A stretch of DNA of 64,000 nucleotides, taken from positions 124,001 through 188,000 of the forward strand of contig NZ_JAKLTR010000012.1 in the NCBI RefSeq assembly GCF_022012415.1, in the 5' to 3' direction. This DNA comes from Terrimonas ginsenosidimutans. GTDB lineage: Bacteria > Bacteroidota > Bacteroidia > Chitinophagales > Chitinophagaceae. The position numbers were made by a program, and so were the translations under genes. The notes beneath the pieces are model-generated. The model did not search any database. It was given only the letters and a program-made list of their open reading frames with translations, and had not been told where the DNA came from. Shown here piece by piece: positions 27,429 through 35,308 of this stretch; the first letter of the stretch is position 1; each line of letters opens with the position of its first letter.

Positions 27429-28973
27429 CTACAGATCGTCCATACGATCAAGACAATCCGCCGCACGCAGTAAAATTGCTTTACGTTCGGTCGGCCTCAT
27501 CTTATCCCATAGCCTGTACACCATACTCAACCGTGGATTCTTCTCCAGCTTATCGCGATGCCGGTCATGAAAATCCCAGTAAAGACTATTGAACGGACAA
27601 GCAGCATCCCCTGTTTTCGCAGACCGGTCATAGTAACAGGATCCGCAGTAATTGCTCATCTTGTGTATATAGTTCGCGCTGCCTGTATATGGTTTTGATG
27701 CAGTGATTCCTCCATCCGCATACTGACTCATTCCCCTCGTATTAGGCAACTCCACCCACTGGATCGCATCGATATAAATACCCAGGTACCAGAAATCGAC
27801 ATCCGCCGGCTTGATACCCGCCAGCAACGCGAAATTACCCGTGATCATCAATCGTTGGATATGATGTGCGTATGCATACTGCAGTGACTGGCTGATGCAC
27901 TGTTTCAAACAATTCATTTTTGTTGCGCCGGTCCAGTACCAGTCCGGCAGTTTGCGCTGGTGGTCAAAGAAATTCACTTCCTCAAACGACGGCATCTTCA
28001 TCCAGTATAACCCGCGCATGTATTCCCTCCAACCGAGGATCTGTCGCACAAAACCTTCGAGTTGATTCAATGCAATTATTTTGCTGTTGCTCTTCCATTC
28101 CTGCAGAGCCGCATTCACAACTTCTGCGGGACTGATCATTTTTGTATTCAGACTGAATGACAGCCGCGAATGATAGAGCGACCATTCATGTTGCTGCATC
28201 GCATCCTGGAATGTACCGAACAATGGCAGGCATTCCTTCAGGAAATGATCCAGCAAGGCAAGGGACTGTTTCCTGTTCAATGGCCAGCCAAGATCATCAG
28301 GCATAATGGCGCCGATCGTTTTCATACCTGTTTTGCTGATGCGTTCATACGTTTTCCTTACATCATTATGAAAAAGCAGCGGCGGGGTTGGTTTATGTTT
28401 GGCAGGCAGTTTCTTCCGGTTTTCTTCATCAAAATTCCATTGATCACCCAGAGGGTCCCTGCCGATCATCAACACATCGTGTTTGCGCCGCATGGCCCTG
28501 TAGAAATTCTCCATCAGGATGGTTTTCTTTCCTTCGAAAAAAACAGCCAGTTCATCACGCGTAGTATAAAAATGTTCCGAATCCAACATTGCAGATGAAA
28601 TGTGTAGGCTTGTGCAAAACTCCTTCAACTCAGAATCGACTCGGTATTCATCCGGTTGCTGATATTCAAAATGCCTGATCTGAAATTGCCGGATGAGGTG
28701 TGCGCAGTTGGAGGAAAATGTCTGCAGATTTTCAGGATCATCAAGTTTATAATAAACAACAGTGTGTCCTTCAGCATTGAGCATTGAAGCAAATTCTTCC
28801 ATAGCGGCTAAAAACGCGCAGACCTTCTGGAGATGATGCCAGACATAATCTGTTTCTGATCTTAATTCCATCAACACATACAATACATCATCGCGCTTTT
28901 CTTTGAACCAGGAGTGTTGCAGGTTCAATTGATCGCCGAGCAACAGACGTAAGGTGGTATATTTAATTTTCAT
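27429..28973 (-). CDS. Iron-sulfur cryptochrome/photolyase (FeS-BCP, PhrB-like (6-4) photolyase)
   Basis: A 514-residue flavoprotein of the prokaryotic (6-4) photolyase/cryptochrome group. It starts with the Rossmann-like antenna domain (LRLLLGDQLN) and continues with the helical FAD domain (GWREYMRGLYW, WMKMPSF, GNFALLAG). Four cysteines, C355, C443, C446 and C459, have spacings 88, 3 and 13, identical to the [4Fe-4S] ligands of Agrobacterium PhrB as I remember them. The family repairs (6-4) photoproducts with FAD and often uses dimethylribityllumazine as antenna. The MKIKYTT start is chosen because the conserved strand begins there. It is the last gene of a leftward unit with two SDR genes, and the nearby folE could serve pterin needs. 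Repair rather than signalling is inferred. Confidence 0.92.
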   Translation of the reverse strand: MKIKYTTLRLLLGDQLNLQHSWFKEKRDDVLYVLMELRSETDYVWHHLQKVCAFLAAMEEFASMLNAEGHTVVYYKLDDPENLQTFSSNCAHLIRQFQIRHFEYQQPDEYRVDSELKEFCTSLHISSAMLDSEHFYTTRDELAVFFEGKKTILMENFYRAMRRKHDVLMIGRDPLGDQWNFDEENRKKLPAKHKPTPPLLFHNDVRKTYERISKTGMKTIGAIMPDDLGWPLNRKQSLALLDHFLKECLPLFGTFQDAMQQHEWSLYHSRLSFSLNTKMISPAEVVNAALQEWKSNSKIIALNQLEGFVRQILGWREYMRGLYWMKMPSFEEVNFFDHQRKLPDWYWTGATKMNCLKQCISQSLQYAYAHHIQRLMITGNFALLAGIKPADVDFWYLGIYIDAIQWVELPNTRGMSQYADGGITASKPYTGSANYIHKMSNYCGSCYYDRSAKTGDAACPFNSLYWDFHDRHRDKLEKNPRLSMVYRLWDKMRPTERKAILLRAADCLDRMDDL

Positions 28974-29013
28974 TGCAAAACAACGATTAAGCATATTGAT
29001 TTTACTCTGCCTC

Positions 29014-30432
29014 CTACTTCCCTCCAGCTATCTTCCTGATCATTCCATTAAAAATAAAGTAGTGAAATGGTAACACGGCATACCAGTACAACCTTCCCCC
29101 AATCCCCAGCGGGCGGAAAGTGGCTGTCTGCATTACCTCATCGCCTTTCACCGTGAATTCGAGCCAGGCTTCTCCCGGCAATTTCATTTCAGCATATAGC
29201 AAGAGCCGCTGTTCTTTTCTATCAGCATAAATCACTCGCCAGAAATCAAGCGACTCACCCGCTGCGATCTTTACCGGGTTCTTTCTCCCCCTCTTCAAAC
29301 CAACGCCGCCAAACAGTTTGTCCAGGAAGCCACGAAAACTCCACAACCAATCGGCATAGTACCAGCCCGATTGTCCTCCGATCGCAAAGATCCTGTTCAA
29401 TGCCTGCCCAGGATCTTTTGTTACAACCTCCTTCTTATCGGTGAACACACCAAAGGTGGGCACCTGCACATGTTGTGAAAGGCGATGTATGGAAGGTCCT
29501 CCGAAAGCATCTTTCCAGGTGGACAGCACCATGTTCTGCTCGATCTTATCGAATGCAATGCGGATCGCTTCTTTGTAGGGGATCAGTGTGATGCCGAGGC
29601 GATCTTTCAGGTCATTCGGCGTAGCCACCACATCTACCTTCATGCTCTCCACCAGGTTTCGCGCAAGGGCATAGGAAGTGGATGTTACGAAATATAACCA
29701 GTATGATGATAACTTCGGCGTCATCACCGGAACTGTCAGGATAGACCTTTTCAAACCGCGCACTTCAGCAAATTGAAGCAGCATTTGTTTATACGTAAGA
29801 ATATCCGGGCCATAGATATCATAGTGCTGACCATAACTAAATTCCTTCCCAAGTACGCGGGATAGGAATTCGATCACGTTCCGGATGGCAACCGGCTGGC
29901 ATTTCGTGTAAAGCCATCTCGGTGCGACCATTACGGGAAGTTTCTCCACCAGGTCGCGGATGATCTCGAACGAAGCACTTCCTGAGCCAACGATAATGCC
30001 TGCACGCAACGTAGTTACTGGTACGTTGCCCCCAGACAGGATCTCTTCCACCTTCTTCCGCGAAGAAAGATGCGCTGATAATTCCTTGTCATTGATGATG
30101 CCACTCAGGTAGATCACCTGCTTTGCATGAGTGGCTTGTATGGCCTGCACAAAGTTGTTGGCCGACTGTTCCTCCAGTGAACTGAAGCCGCCCCTGGCAC
30201 TCATGGAATGCACGAGGTAATAAGCCGCATCGATATCGGACGGGAATGAAAGACTGCCAACATCCAGCAGGTCTGCTTCCACCACCCGGATCCGTTCCGG
30301 ATGACTATACTGGCTTTTGTCAAAGCGGTTTGCATCACGGCTGATGCAAACCAATTCATGACCGTTCTCCAGCAATACAGGCAAAAGCCGCTGCGCGATA
30401 TAGCCGGTAGAACCGGTCACAAGTATTTTCAT
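29014..30432 (-). CDS. SDR-type NAD(P)-binding protein with C-terminal DUF2867
   Basis: A 472-residue two-part protein. Residues 1-300 are an atypical short-chain dehydrogenase with the GSTGYIAQRLLPVLLENGH nucleotide-binding motif, an AYYLVHSM word and the VIYLSGI strand; no classical YxxxK pair is obvious. Residues about 320-472 match DUF2867 (GGQSGWYYADWLWSFRGFLD, RKEQRLLLYAEMKLPGEAWL, GRLYWYAVLPFHYFIFNGM; each cut to 20 or fewer). The start at MKILVTG follows the upstream SDR stop by 2 bp, which implies translational coupling. Relatives recur beside photolyase genes in many bacteria, but the substrate is not known. Confidence 0.88.
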   Translation of the reverse strand: MKILVTGSTGYIAQRLLPVLLENGHELVCISRDANRFDKSQYSHPERIRVVEADLLDVGSLSFPSDIDAAYYLVHSMSARGGFSSLEEQSANNFVQAIQATHAKQVIYLSGIINDKELSAHLSSRKKVEEILSGGNVPVTTLRAGIIVGSGSASFEIIRDLVEKLPVMVAPRWLYTKCQPVAIRNVIEFLSRVLGKEFSYGQHYDIYGPDILTYKQMLLQFAEVRGLKRSILTVPVMTPKLSSYWLYFVTSTSYALARNLVESMKVDVVATPNDLKDRLGITLIPYKEAIRIAFDKIEQNMVLSTWKDAFGGPSIHRLSQHVQVPTFGVFTDKKEVVTKDPGQALNRIFAIGGQSGWYYADWLWSFRGFLDKLFGGVGLKRGRKNPVKIAAGESLDFWRVIYADRKEQRLLLYAEMKLPGEAWLEFTVKGDEVMQTATFRPLGIGGRLYWYAVLPFHYFIFNGMIRKIAGGK

Positions 30433-30434
30433 AT

Positions 30435-31139
30435 TTATTTTATAATTGACCCTAAACCACCATTTACGCCGATCACCTGTCCGGTGATCCACGTCGAATC
30501 TGTAAGCAGGTAGTATGCGAGAGAGGCATGCTCGTCCACCGATCCGACCGTGCGCAACGGATGTCGTAGTTTCGCAGCCTCCACCTTAGCCTCTGTATTC
30601 AGCAATCCTGATGCCAGCGGCGTATCGGTTAGTGACGGCGCAATGGCATTCACCCTGATCGCCGGCGCCAGTTCTGCTGCCAGTGCCCGACTGAGTCCTT
30701 CGACTGCTCCTTTCGCCATCGCAACGCTTGCATGAAAGGGCATGCCTGTTTGTACCGCTACCGTACTGAACAACACAACAGACGCGCTGCCGCTTTCTCT
30801 CAACTGCGGAAGATATTGCCGGACGAATAAGAATGCAGCTTTCGCATTCAGCGTAAAATCCCGGTCGACATCCGCAGTGGTCAGGCGCTCCACCGGTTTA
30901 AGCATGATACTGCCAGGACAAAAAGCCAGGCCGTGTATTGGTCCGATTACGACGGGCAGGGAATATTCCTGCAGAAGATCAACTGCATAATGCGTGTATC
31001 CTTGCCGATCCTGCAGTGGGCCCGGCGTCCGGCTTACGCCATGCACACGATGACCTGCATCCAATAATCTTTTCGCAAGTGCCAGACCTATACCGCTGCT
31101 TGCGCCTGCTATGATGAAAGTTCTGACTAAAAGACTCAT
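30435..31139 (-). CDS. Short-chain dehydrogenase/reductase
   Basis: A classical SDR of 234 residues: the glycine motif GASSGIGLALA near the N-terminus, a serine-containing strand (VVLFSTVAVQTG), MAKGAVEGLSRALAAELAP and RVNAIAPSLTDTPL. The usual catalytic Tyr of YxxxK is replaced: the sequence at that place reads HASVAMAKGA, so K is present but Y is not, which may mean altered chemistry. It is the first gene of a three-gene leftward unit with the DUF2867 SDR and the photolyase. Confidence 0.88.
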   Translation of the reverse strand: MSLLVRTFIIAGASSGIGLALAKRLLDAGHRVHGVSRTPGPLQDRQGYTHYAVDLLQEYSLPVVIGPIHGLAFCPGSIMLKPVERLTTADVDRDFTLNAKAAFLFVRQYLPQLRESGSASVVLFSTVAVQTGMPFHASVAMAKGAVEGLSRALAAELAPAIRVNAIAPSLTDTPLASGLLNTEAKVEAAKLRHPLRTVGSVDEHASLAYYLLTDSTWITGQVIGVNGGLGSIIK

Positions 31140-31555
31140 CTTGTTGTGTTTTTATAGCTGAAGGATGTATGTTTCTTCAACAATTCAATGGCGCTGCCGC
31201 AATGGCTGAACAGCGAACAATCTTTGCTATAAATCGATGAGATGGAAAATTGTTCACGGGCGTGCTGAATTCTCCCGGAAATATTTTCGGACTGACGAGT
31301 GCCGCATTCCTAATGCCAGGAAATTTTCCCCTGAACGGCAGAGGCTCCCGCTGATTACGCTCACAAACATGGCCGACAGGATTTGACACCCGATGAACAA
31401 AACTTCCTTTCACTCGTTTTCCGTAGACAATGAATGACGGCTGCTCTGTCTCTGTTGCTACTGAAAGCATGATCATTATTTTGCTTCAGAGGGCAGGCAA
31501 ATAAATGAAAACGGATCAGTTTGTGCTTTACTCGCAGATATAAACTCAGACACCA
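31140..31555. other. Divergent intergenic region between the SDR operon and tspO
   Basis: Holds the promoters of two units of the light cluster. Half-sites resembling the folE operator occur: TGAACA at 31207-31212, GAACAAT at 31215-31221 and ATTGTTC at 31249-31255, the last two forming a 7-bp inverted repeat. One copy of the dispersed word GGCTCCCGCTGATTAC is at 31343-31358. A 99-codon open frame on the minus strand looks spurious. Confidence 0.5.
31343..31358. repeat. Single copy of the dispersed GGCTCCCGCTGATTAC word
   Basis: This 16-mer is identical to 49644-49659, an arm of the large palindrome near 49.7 kb, and continues CGC like the reverse complement of 49820-49844. No inverted partner is visible close by. 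Confidence 0.6.
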
Positions 31556-32023
31556 ATGAAAAAATGGCAATTATTAACTTTAAGCCTGGCTTTGCCACTT
31601 GCGGTCGGGGTTATCGCTGGATTAGTCACAGCCCAGAATGTACAGGAATGGTATCCCACCATCAGGAAGCCTGGTTTTACCCCACCGAACTTTTTATTTG
31701 GCCCGGTATGGGCGGTACTTTACATAACAATGGGCATCTCACTATATCTTATTCTTAAACAGCCCGCCTCCCGCTACCGCCAGAATGCAGTCATCAGCTT
31801 CGGCATTCAGCTTTTCTTGAACTTCTGGTGGGGCTTTGCTTTTTTCCAGTTCCATTTGATCGCTCTTGCTGCCATCATCATCATCGCACTGTGGATCTGC
31901 ATCCTGGTAATGATCCGGCAATTTTATAAGGTCTCGCCACTGGCTTCCAACCTTCAGTGGCCTTACCTGGCCTGGGTCAGTTTCGCCTCTGCATTGAATA
32001 TTTCGATATGGTATCTGAATTAG
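31556..32023 (+). CDS. tspO: TspO/MBR family tryptophan-rich sensory protein
   Basis: A membrane protein of 155 residues with five transmembrane segments (about 5-27, 46-65, 78-96, 103-122 and 131-152). Family signatures are WYPTIRKPGFTPPNFLFGPV in loop 1 (20 residues), YITMGISLYL, LNFWWGFAFF and PYLAWVSFASALNISIWYLN. TspO proteins bind porphyrins and other tetrapyrroles and in bacteria are linked to light, oxygen and stress responses. Its position beside a CarH-like regulator, carotenoid genes and a photolyase fits a role in tetrapyrrole-related photostress; this is inference from context. Confidence 0.95.
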   Translation: MKKWQLLTLSLALPLAVGVIAGLVTAQNVQEWYPTIRKPGFTPPNFLFGPVWAVLYITMGISLYLILKQPASRYRQNAVISFGIQLFLNFWWGFAFFQFHLIALAAIIIIALWICILVMIRQFYKVSPLASNLQWPYLAWVSFASALNISIWYLN

Positions 32024-32510
32024 TGCGTCTACTGCGCATGGGAAGGCCTCGGACGCGGCGATACGCAACGGACGCGTCGAAATAGCCGGGAGGTAACATT
32101 GCATTTCTCCGCGCTCGCCGCATCCGCAGCGTTCCTAATAAGCCCCGGCTTGCATTAACATTGTGTCAGGAATTAAGCCTCCCGACCACAATACAATCAG
32201 GATGCCTCTACGACAACGCCGCTTCTGTTTAACGCCCTTTCAAATGTACTGGTGACATTGGCCTTGCCGATGGCGAACAATAAACGTGCAGTTTTCAGTT
32301 CCCGCAGCACCTGTTCGGTGGAGATCAATATGAGCCGCAGCGGTCTCGCGGGCCTTTTGTAGACGGTAAGGGAAAATGTGGTGAGGATCCTGGGAGAGTT
32401 CAAGGAAGAGGCGATAATTGAAACGAAGGGAAGAAAGATCATCGTGCATAATATTAATAAATTGCTTGCTATTGCGGATTACCGGTAGACATTTTTTACT
32501 ATCCGGCTTC
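32024..32510. other. Intergenic region with a possible STAS remnant
   Basis: Between tspO and the TolC-like gene. The part at 32024-32160 is GC-rich, with no recognizable feature. The right part holds a short minus-strand open frame described separately. The promoter or terminator content is not evident. Confidence 0.5.
32197..32442 (-). CDS. Small STAS-like open frame, possibly partial or degenerate
   Basis: An 81-codon frame. Its pattern, IIASSLNSPRILTTF followed by a strand with RLILISTEQVLRELKTARLL and TSTFERAL, resembles the second half of anti-sigma-factor antagonist (STAS) domains, in which a short ASxG helix is followed by LVLxxxxxxVxxVLExxxLxxLF. The first strand of a STAS domain and the phosphorylated serine region are not convincing, and a second overlapping frame (ending 32240) competes. 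It could be a decayed gene or chance similarity. Confidence 0.25.
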   Translation of the reverse strand: MIFLPFVSIIASSLNSPRILTTFSLTVYKRPARPLRLILISTEQVLRELKTARLLFAIGKANVTSTFERALNRSGVVVEAS

Positions 32511-33926
32511 CTACTCCGCCGCCATCAACCCCGCTGCCCATCGGATCCCATAAGCAGCTTTGCGATACTTTACCTGCAACTCAATCACTTTCTGCTGCAT
32601 TTCCAGTGTCTTATTCTCTCTTGCATTGATCAGGAACATCGAACTCTCGCCCTGTGTGAATTTCAATTCCTCCGTTCTTAACAATGCGGTGTAGGCGGTA
32701 GTCATCTCCCGCGCAGCCTGCAACTGATCCTGCAACTGAACAGCTTCTGCATAATACTTCCTGACCTTATTCTGCAGGTCCCATTGCTTCTTTTGCAATT
32801 CAATATTGTTATCCCTGATCTTGATCAGCACATTTTTATAGTCGCCGCGCTCCTGCCGTAGAAGCAATGGAACACGTACGTTGATACCCCACTTGTAATT
32901 ATTATCGAGGTAAGCCCAGGACATTTTATCATACTGGTAATAATCCTTGCTGAGTACATTTGCCTGCAGGTTGACTACAGGCAGTAGGTTCTGACGTTTC
33001 AGCCTGCGTTCGGCATCGAGGATATCTAATTTGAAAAGGGCCGACTGAATCGCGGGATGAGCACTGGTTAGTTCTGTGATCAACGAAGTTGTGTCTGGCA
33101 GCAACTGCAAAGCCGGAAGTGCGAGCGTATCGGGTGTATATTCTTCGGGCAACAGGTAAGGGGCTTCATTCGCTGTCCAGAGATAAGCGGAAAGATCCAG
33201 TATTTTTTTATTAAGGTTCAACAAGGCGTCTGATTGCAGCAGCCTGACGTTCTGCAACTGTGCCCAGGCCTCTACCGTATCGGCCATGGCCCGGTCACCA
33301 TTCTGAAAAGAGATGCTGACAAGCCGTGCCCGTTTTGCTGCTATGCCTATGTAATTTGTATAAACGCGATAGAGATACCATGCACCCGCCCATTCCCAAT
33401 AAGAAGTGCGGGCATCAAATAACAGATCATTGATCACTAGCAGTCGCTCCTGTGCCGTCTGCTTTGTATAAATTTCCGCCTGGCGGAGCGTAGTGCGTTT
33501 CTTATCTGTCAGCAATCCGTTCAGCAACGGCAGCTCCATGCCGATATAACTGGCAACCCCACGGGTGCGTTCAGGATTGATGTATTGACCTTCCGCTTTT
33601 TCAAAGCCTGTTTTCAGGTTAACGCCTGCAGCCGTCGGGATCTTCAGTTCGGGATTGGCGTAATGATAATAGTTAACCCCATCCAGCGTTTTAGCAGTAT
33701 TGCCCGTTTCAAATAGCGGATCGAACGCGCCACGTGCACTGAGAAGATCGGCCGCTGCTTTTTGCGTCAGCAGATCGGCTTGCTTTATGACCGGGTGATA
33801 TTGCTTCACCTGCTGAATGAATGACTCTTCCGTTAGCAACTGCGTATCCTGTGCAGATGCTGTAATGTAACGCATCAGTAGCAGCATGACGGTAACTGGT
33901 ATATATTTCAATATCACGTGTCTCAT
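32511..33926 (-). CDS. TolC-family outer-membrane efflux protein
   Basis: A 471-residue outer-membrane channel component. It has a signal peptide (ending ASAQ), two long helical coiled-coil halves with the TolC pattern (VKQYHPVIKQADLLTQKAAA early, LTSAHPAIQSALFKLDILDA later), and beta-hairpins between them. It is the third gene of a leftward operon with an HlyD-type adaptor and an ABC exporter, so the three form a tripartite export machine across both membranes. The substrate is unknown. Confidence 0.92.
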   Translation of the reverse strand: MRHVILKYIPVTVMLLLMRYITASAQDTQLLTEESFIQQVKQYHPVIKQADLLTQKAAADLLSARGAFDPLFETGNTAKTLDGVNYYHYANPELKIPTAAGVNLKTGFEKAEGQYINPERTRGVASYIGMELPLLNGLLTDKKRTTLRQAEIYTKQTAQERLLVINDLLFDARTSYWEWAGAWYLYRVYTNYIGIAAKRARLVSISFQNGDRAMADTVEAWAQLQNVRLLQSDALLNLNKKILDLSAYLWTANEAPYLLPEEYTPDTLALPALQLLPDTTSLITELTSAHPAIQSALFKLDILDAERRLKRQNLLPVVNLQANVLSKDYYQYDKMSWAYLDNNYKWGINVRVPLLLRQERGDYKNVLIKIRDNNIELQKKQWDLQNKVRKYYAEAVQLQDQLQAAREMTTAYTALLRTEELKFTQGESSMFLINARENKTLEMQQKVIELQVKYRKAAYGIRWAAGLMAAE

Positions 33927-33938
33927 TTGTCGACTGAT

Positions 33939-35297
33939 CTATTTGTACATGACCTTTTCTTTCTGACCGGATTCTTCCAGCTGATAATACTCAGGTGGAA
34001 AGCCGTTGATGTTCCGCCACAGTTCATAATATACAGGAACATCTTTCAGCAACATGATGCCTTCCGCGCCACCGCCTATCCGCAACAGTGCTGGCCATTT
34101 CCTGTCTGCTGTATCTTCCACTACCAACACGCGGAATTTACCATTGGCGCTCACTGAATTCTCCACAGCCACCACCTTACCGCCAAATGTGCCGTAACTG
34201 CCACCCGGCCAGCCACTGAAGACGATGGCCGGAAAACCATCGAATACAAACCTCACTGTCTGCCCCCGGCTGATCAACGGAAGATCCATCGGCTTTACAA
34301 ACAGTTCGATCGCATACTGGATCTTATCCGGAACGATCTCAACGATCATATCGCCTTCTTTGAGGAACTCTCCTATCCCGGCCTTCCTGGCCTTCGTGAT
34401 CTGTCCGCTCTGCGGTGCAATGATATAATACAGCTTACTCCGCGCATCGTAGTTTGCCAGTTGATTCTGTAGTTTCAAGAGCTCCGCTTCGGTGCTGGCA
34501 GCGTCAGATAACGAGGAGAACCTGTCACCGCTCACTTTGGCGATCTTATCCGTATATTCCTGCAAAGTTGACTGTTGCTCGATCCGGAGATTGATCATCT
34601 CCTGTTTGCTCTGTTGAAGTTTATTGCTGGCACTGTTCCATTTCGCAAGTCCGTTCTGGTAATTGATCTTCCTTCTTTCAAAGTCGGTCAGCGAGATCGC
34701 TCCGCTATCGAGCATCACACGGGCAGCTTCCGACTGGCGTTTATAAGCTTCCAGTTCATTGGTTGCCGCTGAAAGATCAGCCTCTTCAGTCCTGATCTTT
34801 AATTCCTGCTGCGCGATCTTGTTGTCCAGCGACTGCAGCTTGAGTTCCCTTGCTTGTTGCAGGGCTTGTGATTGGACGACAGTCGTTGCTGCTTTTCCCC
34901 GGTAACTTTCCATGGTCTGTTGCTTGGCGCTGATCTGCTGCTGCGTTCTGTTAAGCAATTGAGGATCGAAATAATCCACTTTCACCTCACCAAGTTGCAA
35001 CAGTGTATCTCCCGCCTTTACAAAATCGCCCTCTTTGATATGCCATTTCATAATACTGCCGCCGATCATGGTGTTCACCTGTTGAGGGCGTTGTTCCTGC
35101 CGCAGTGTTGTCACCGTTCCTCTTGCACGGATGTTCTGCGTCCACGGTAAGAACATGATCGCTAACAGCAGTAAGAGCAGTCCCCATAGCCATCTTTTTA
35201 TCCTGCTCTTACGATAGAACAGGTAAATATTGGAAAAACATCGAAGCTTGCTTTCGCCCGCTATGGTGTCTATATCTGATTGTAAATACTTGCTCAT
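33939..35297 (-). CDS. HlyD-family membrane fusion protein
   Basis: Periplasmic adaptor of 452 residues that links the ABC transporter to the TolC-like channel. A single transmembrane segment (about 37-51, WLWGLLLLLLAIMFL) follows a basic cytoplasmic N-terminus. The lipoyl half-motif GGSIMKWHIKEGDFVKAGDT (about 80-100) leads into a long coiled coil (about 115-270) and a second lipoyl half plus beta-barrel (IAPQSGQITKARKAGIGEFL). The gene begins 12 bp after the ABC gene and ends 12 bp before the TolC gene. Confidence 0.93.
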   Translation of the reverse strand: MSKYLQSDIDTIAGESKLRCFSNIYLFYRKSRIKRWLWGLLLLLLAIMFLPWTQNIRARGTVTTLRQEQRPQQVNTMIGGSIMKWHIKEGDFVKAGDTLLQLGEVKVDYFDPQLLNRTQQQISAKQQTMESYRGKAATTVVQSQALQQARELKLQSLDNKIAQQELKIRTEEADLSAATNELEAYKRQSEAARVMLDSGAISLTDFERRKINYQNGLAKWNSASNKLQQSKQEMINLRIEQQSTLQEYTDKIAKVSGDRFSSLSDAASTEAELLKLQNQLANYDARSKLYYIIAPQSGQITKARKAGIGEFLKEGDMIVEIVPDKIQYAIELFVKPMDLPLISRGQTVRFVFDGFPAIVFSGWPGGSYGTFGGKVVAVENSVSANGKFRVLVVEDTADRKWPALLRIGGGAEGIMLLKDVPVYYELWRNINGFPPEYYQLEESGQKEKVMYK

Positions 35298-35308
35298 GTT
35301 ATACGTTT

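Noticed and set aside
31177-31476. A 99-codon minus-strand open frame before the SDR operon
   Set aside because: Its composition is non-coding-like, it contains the dispersed repeat word, and it matches no family I know.
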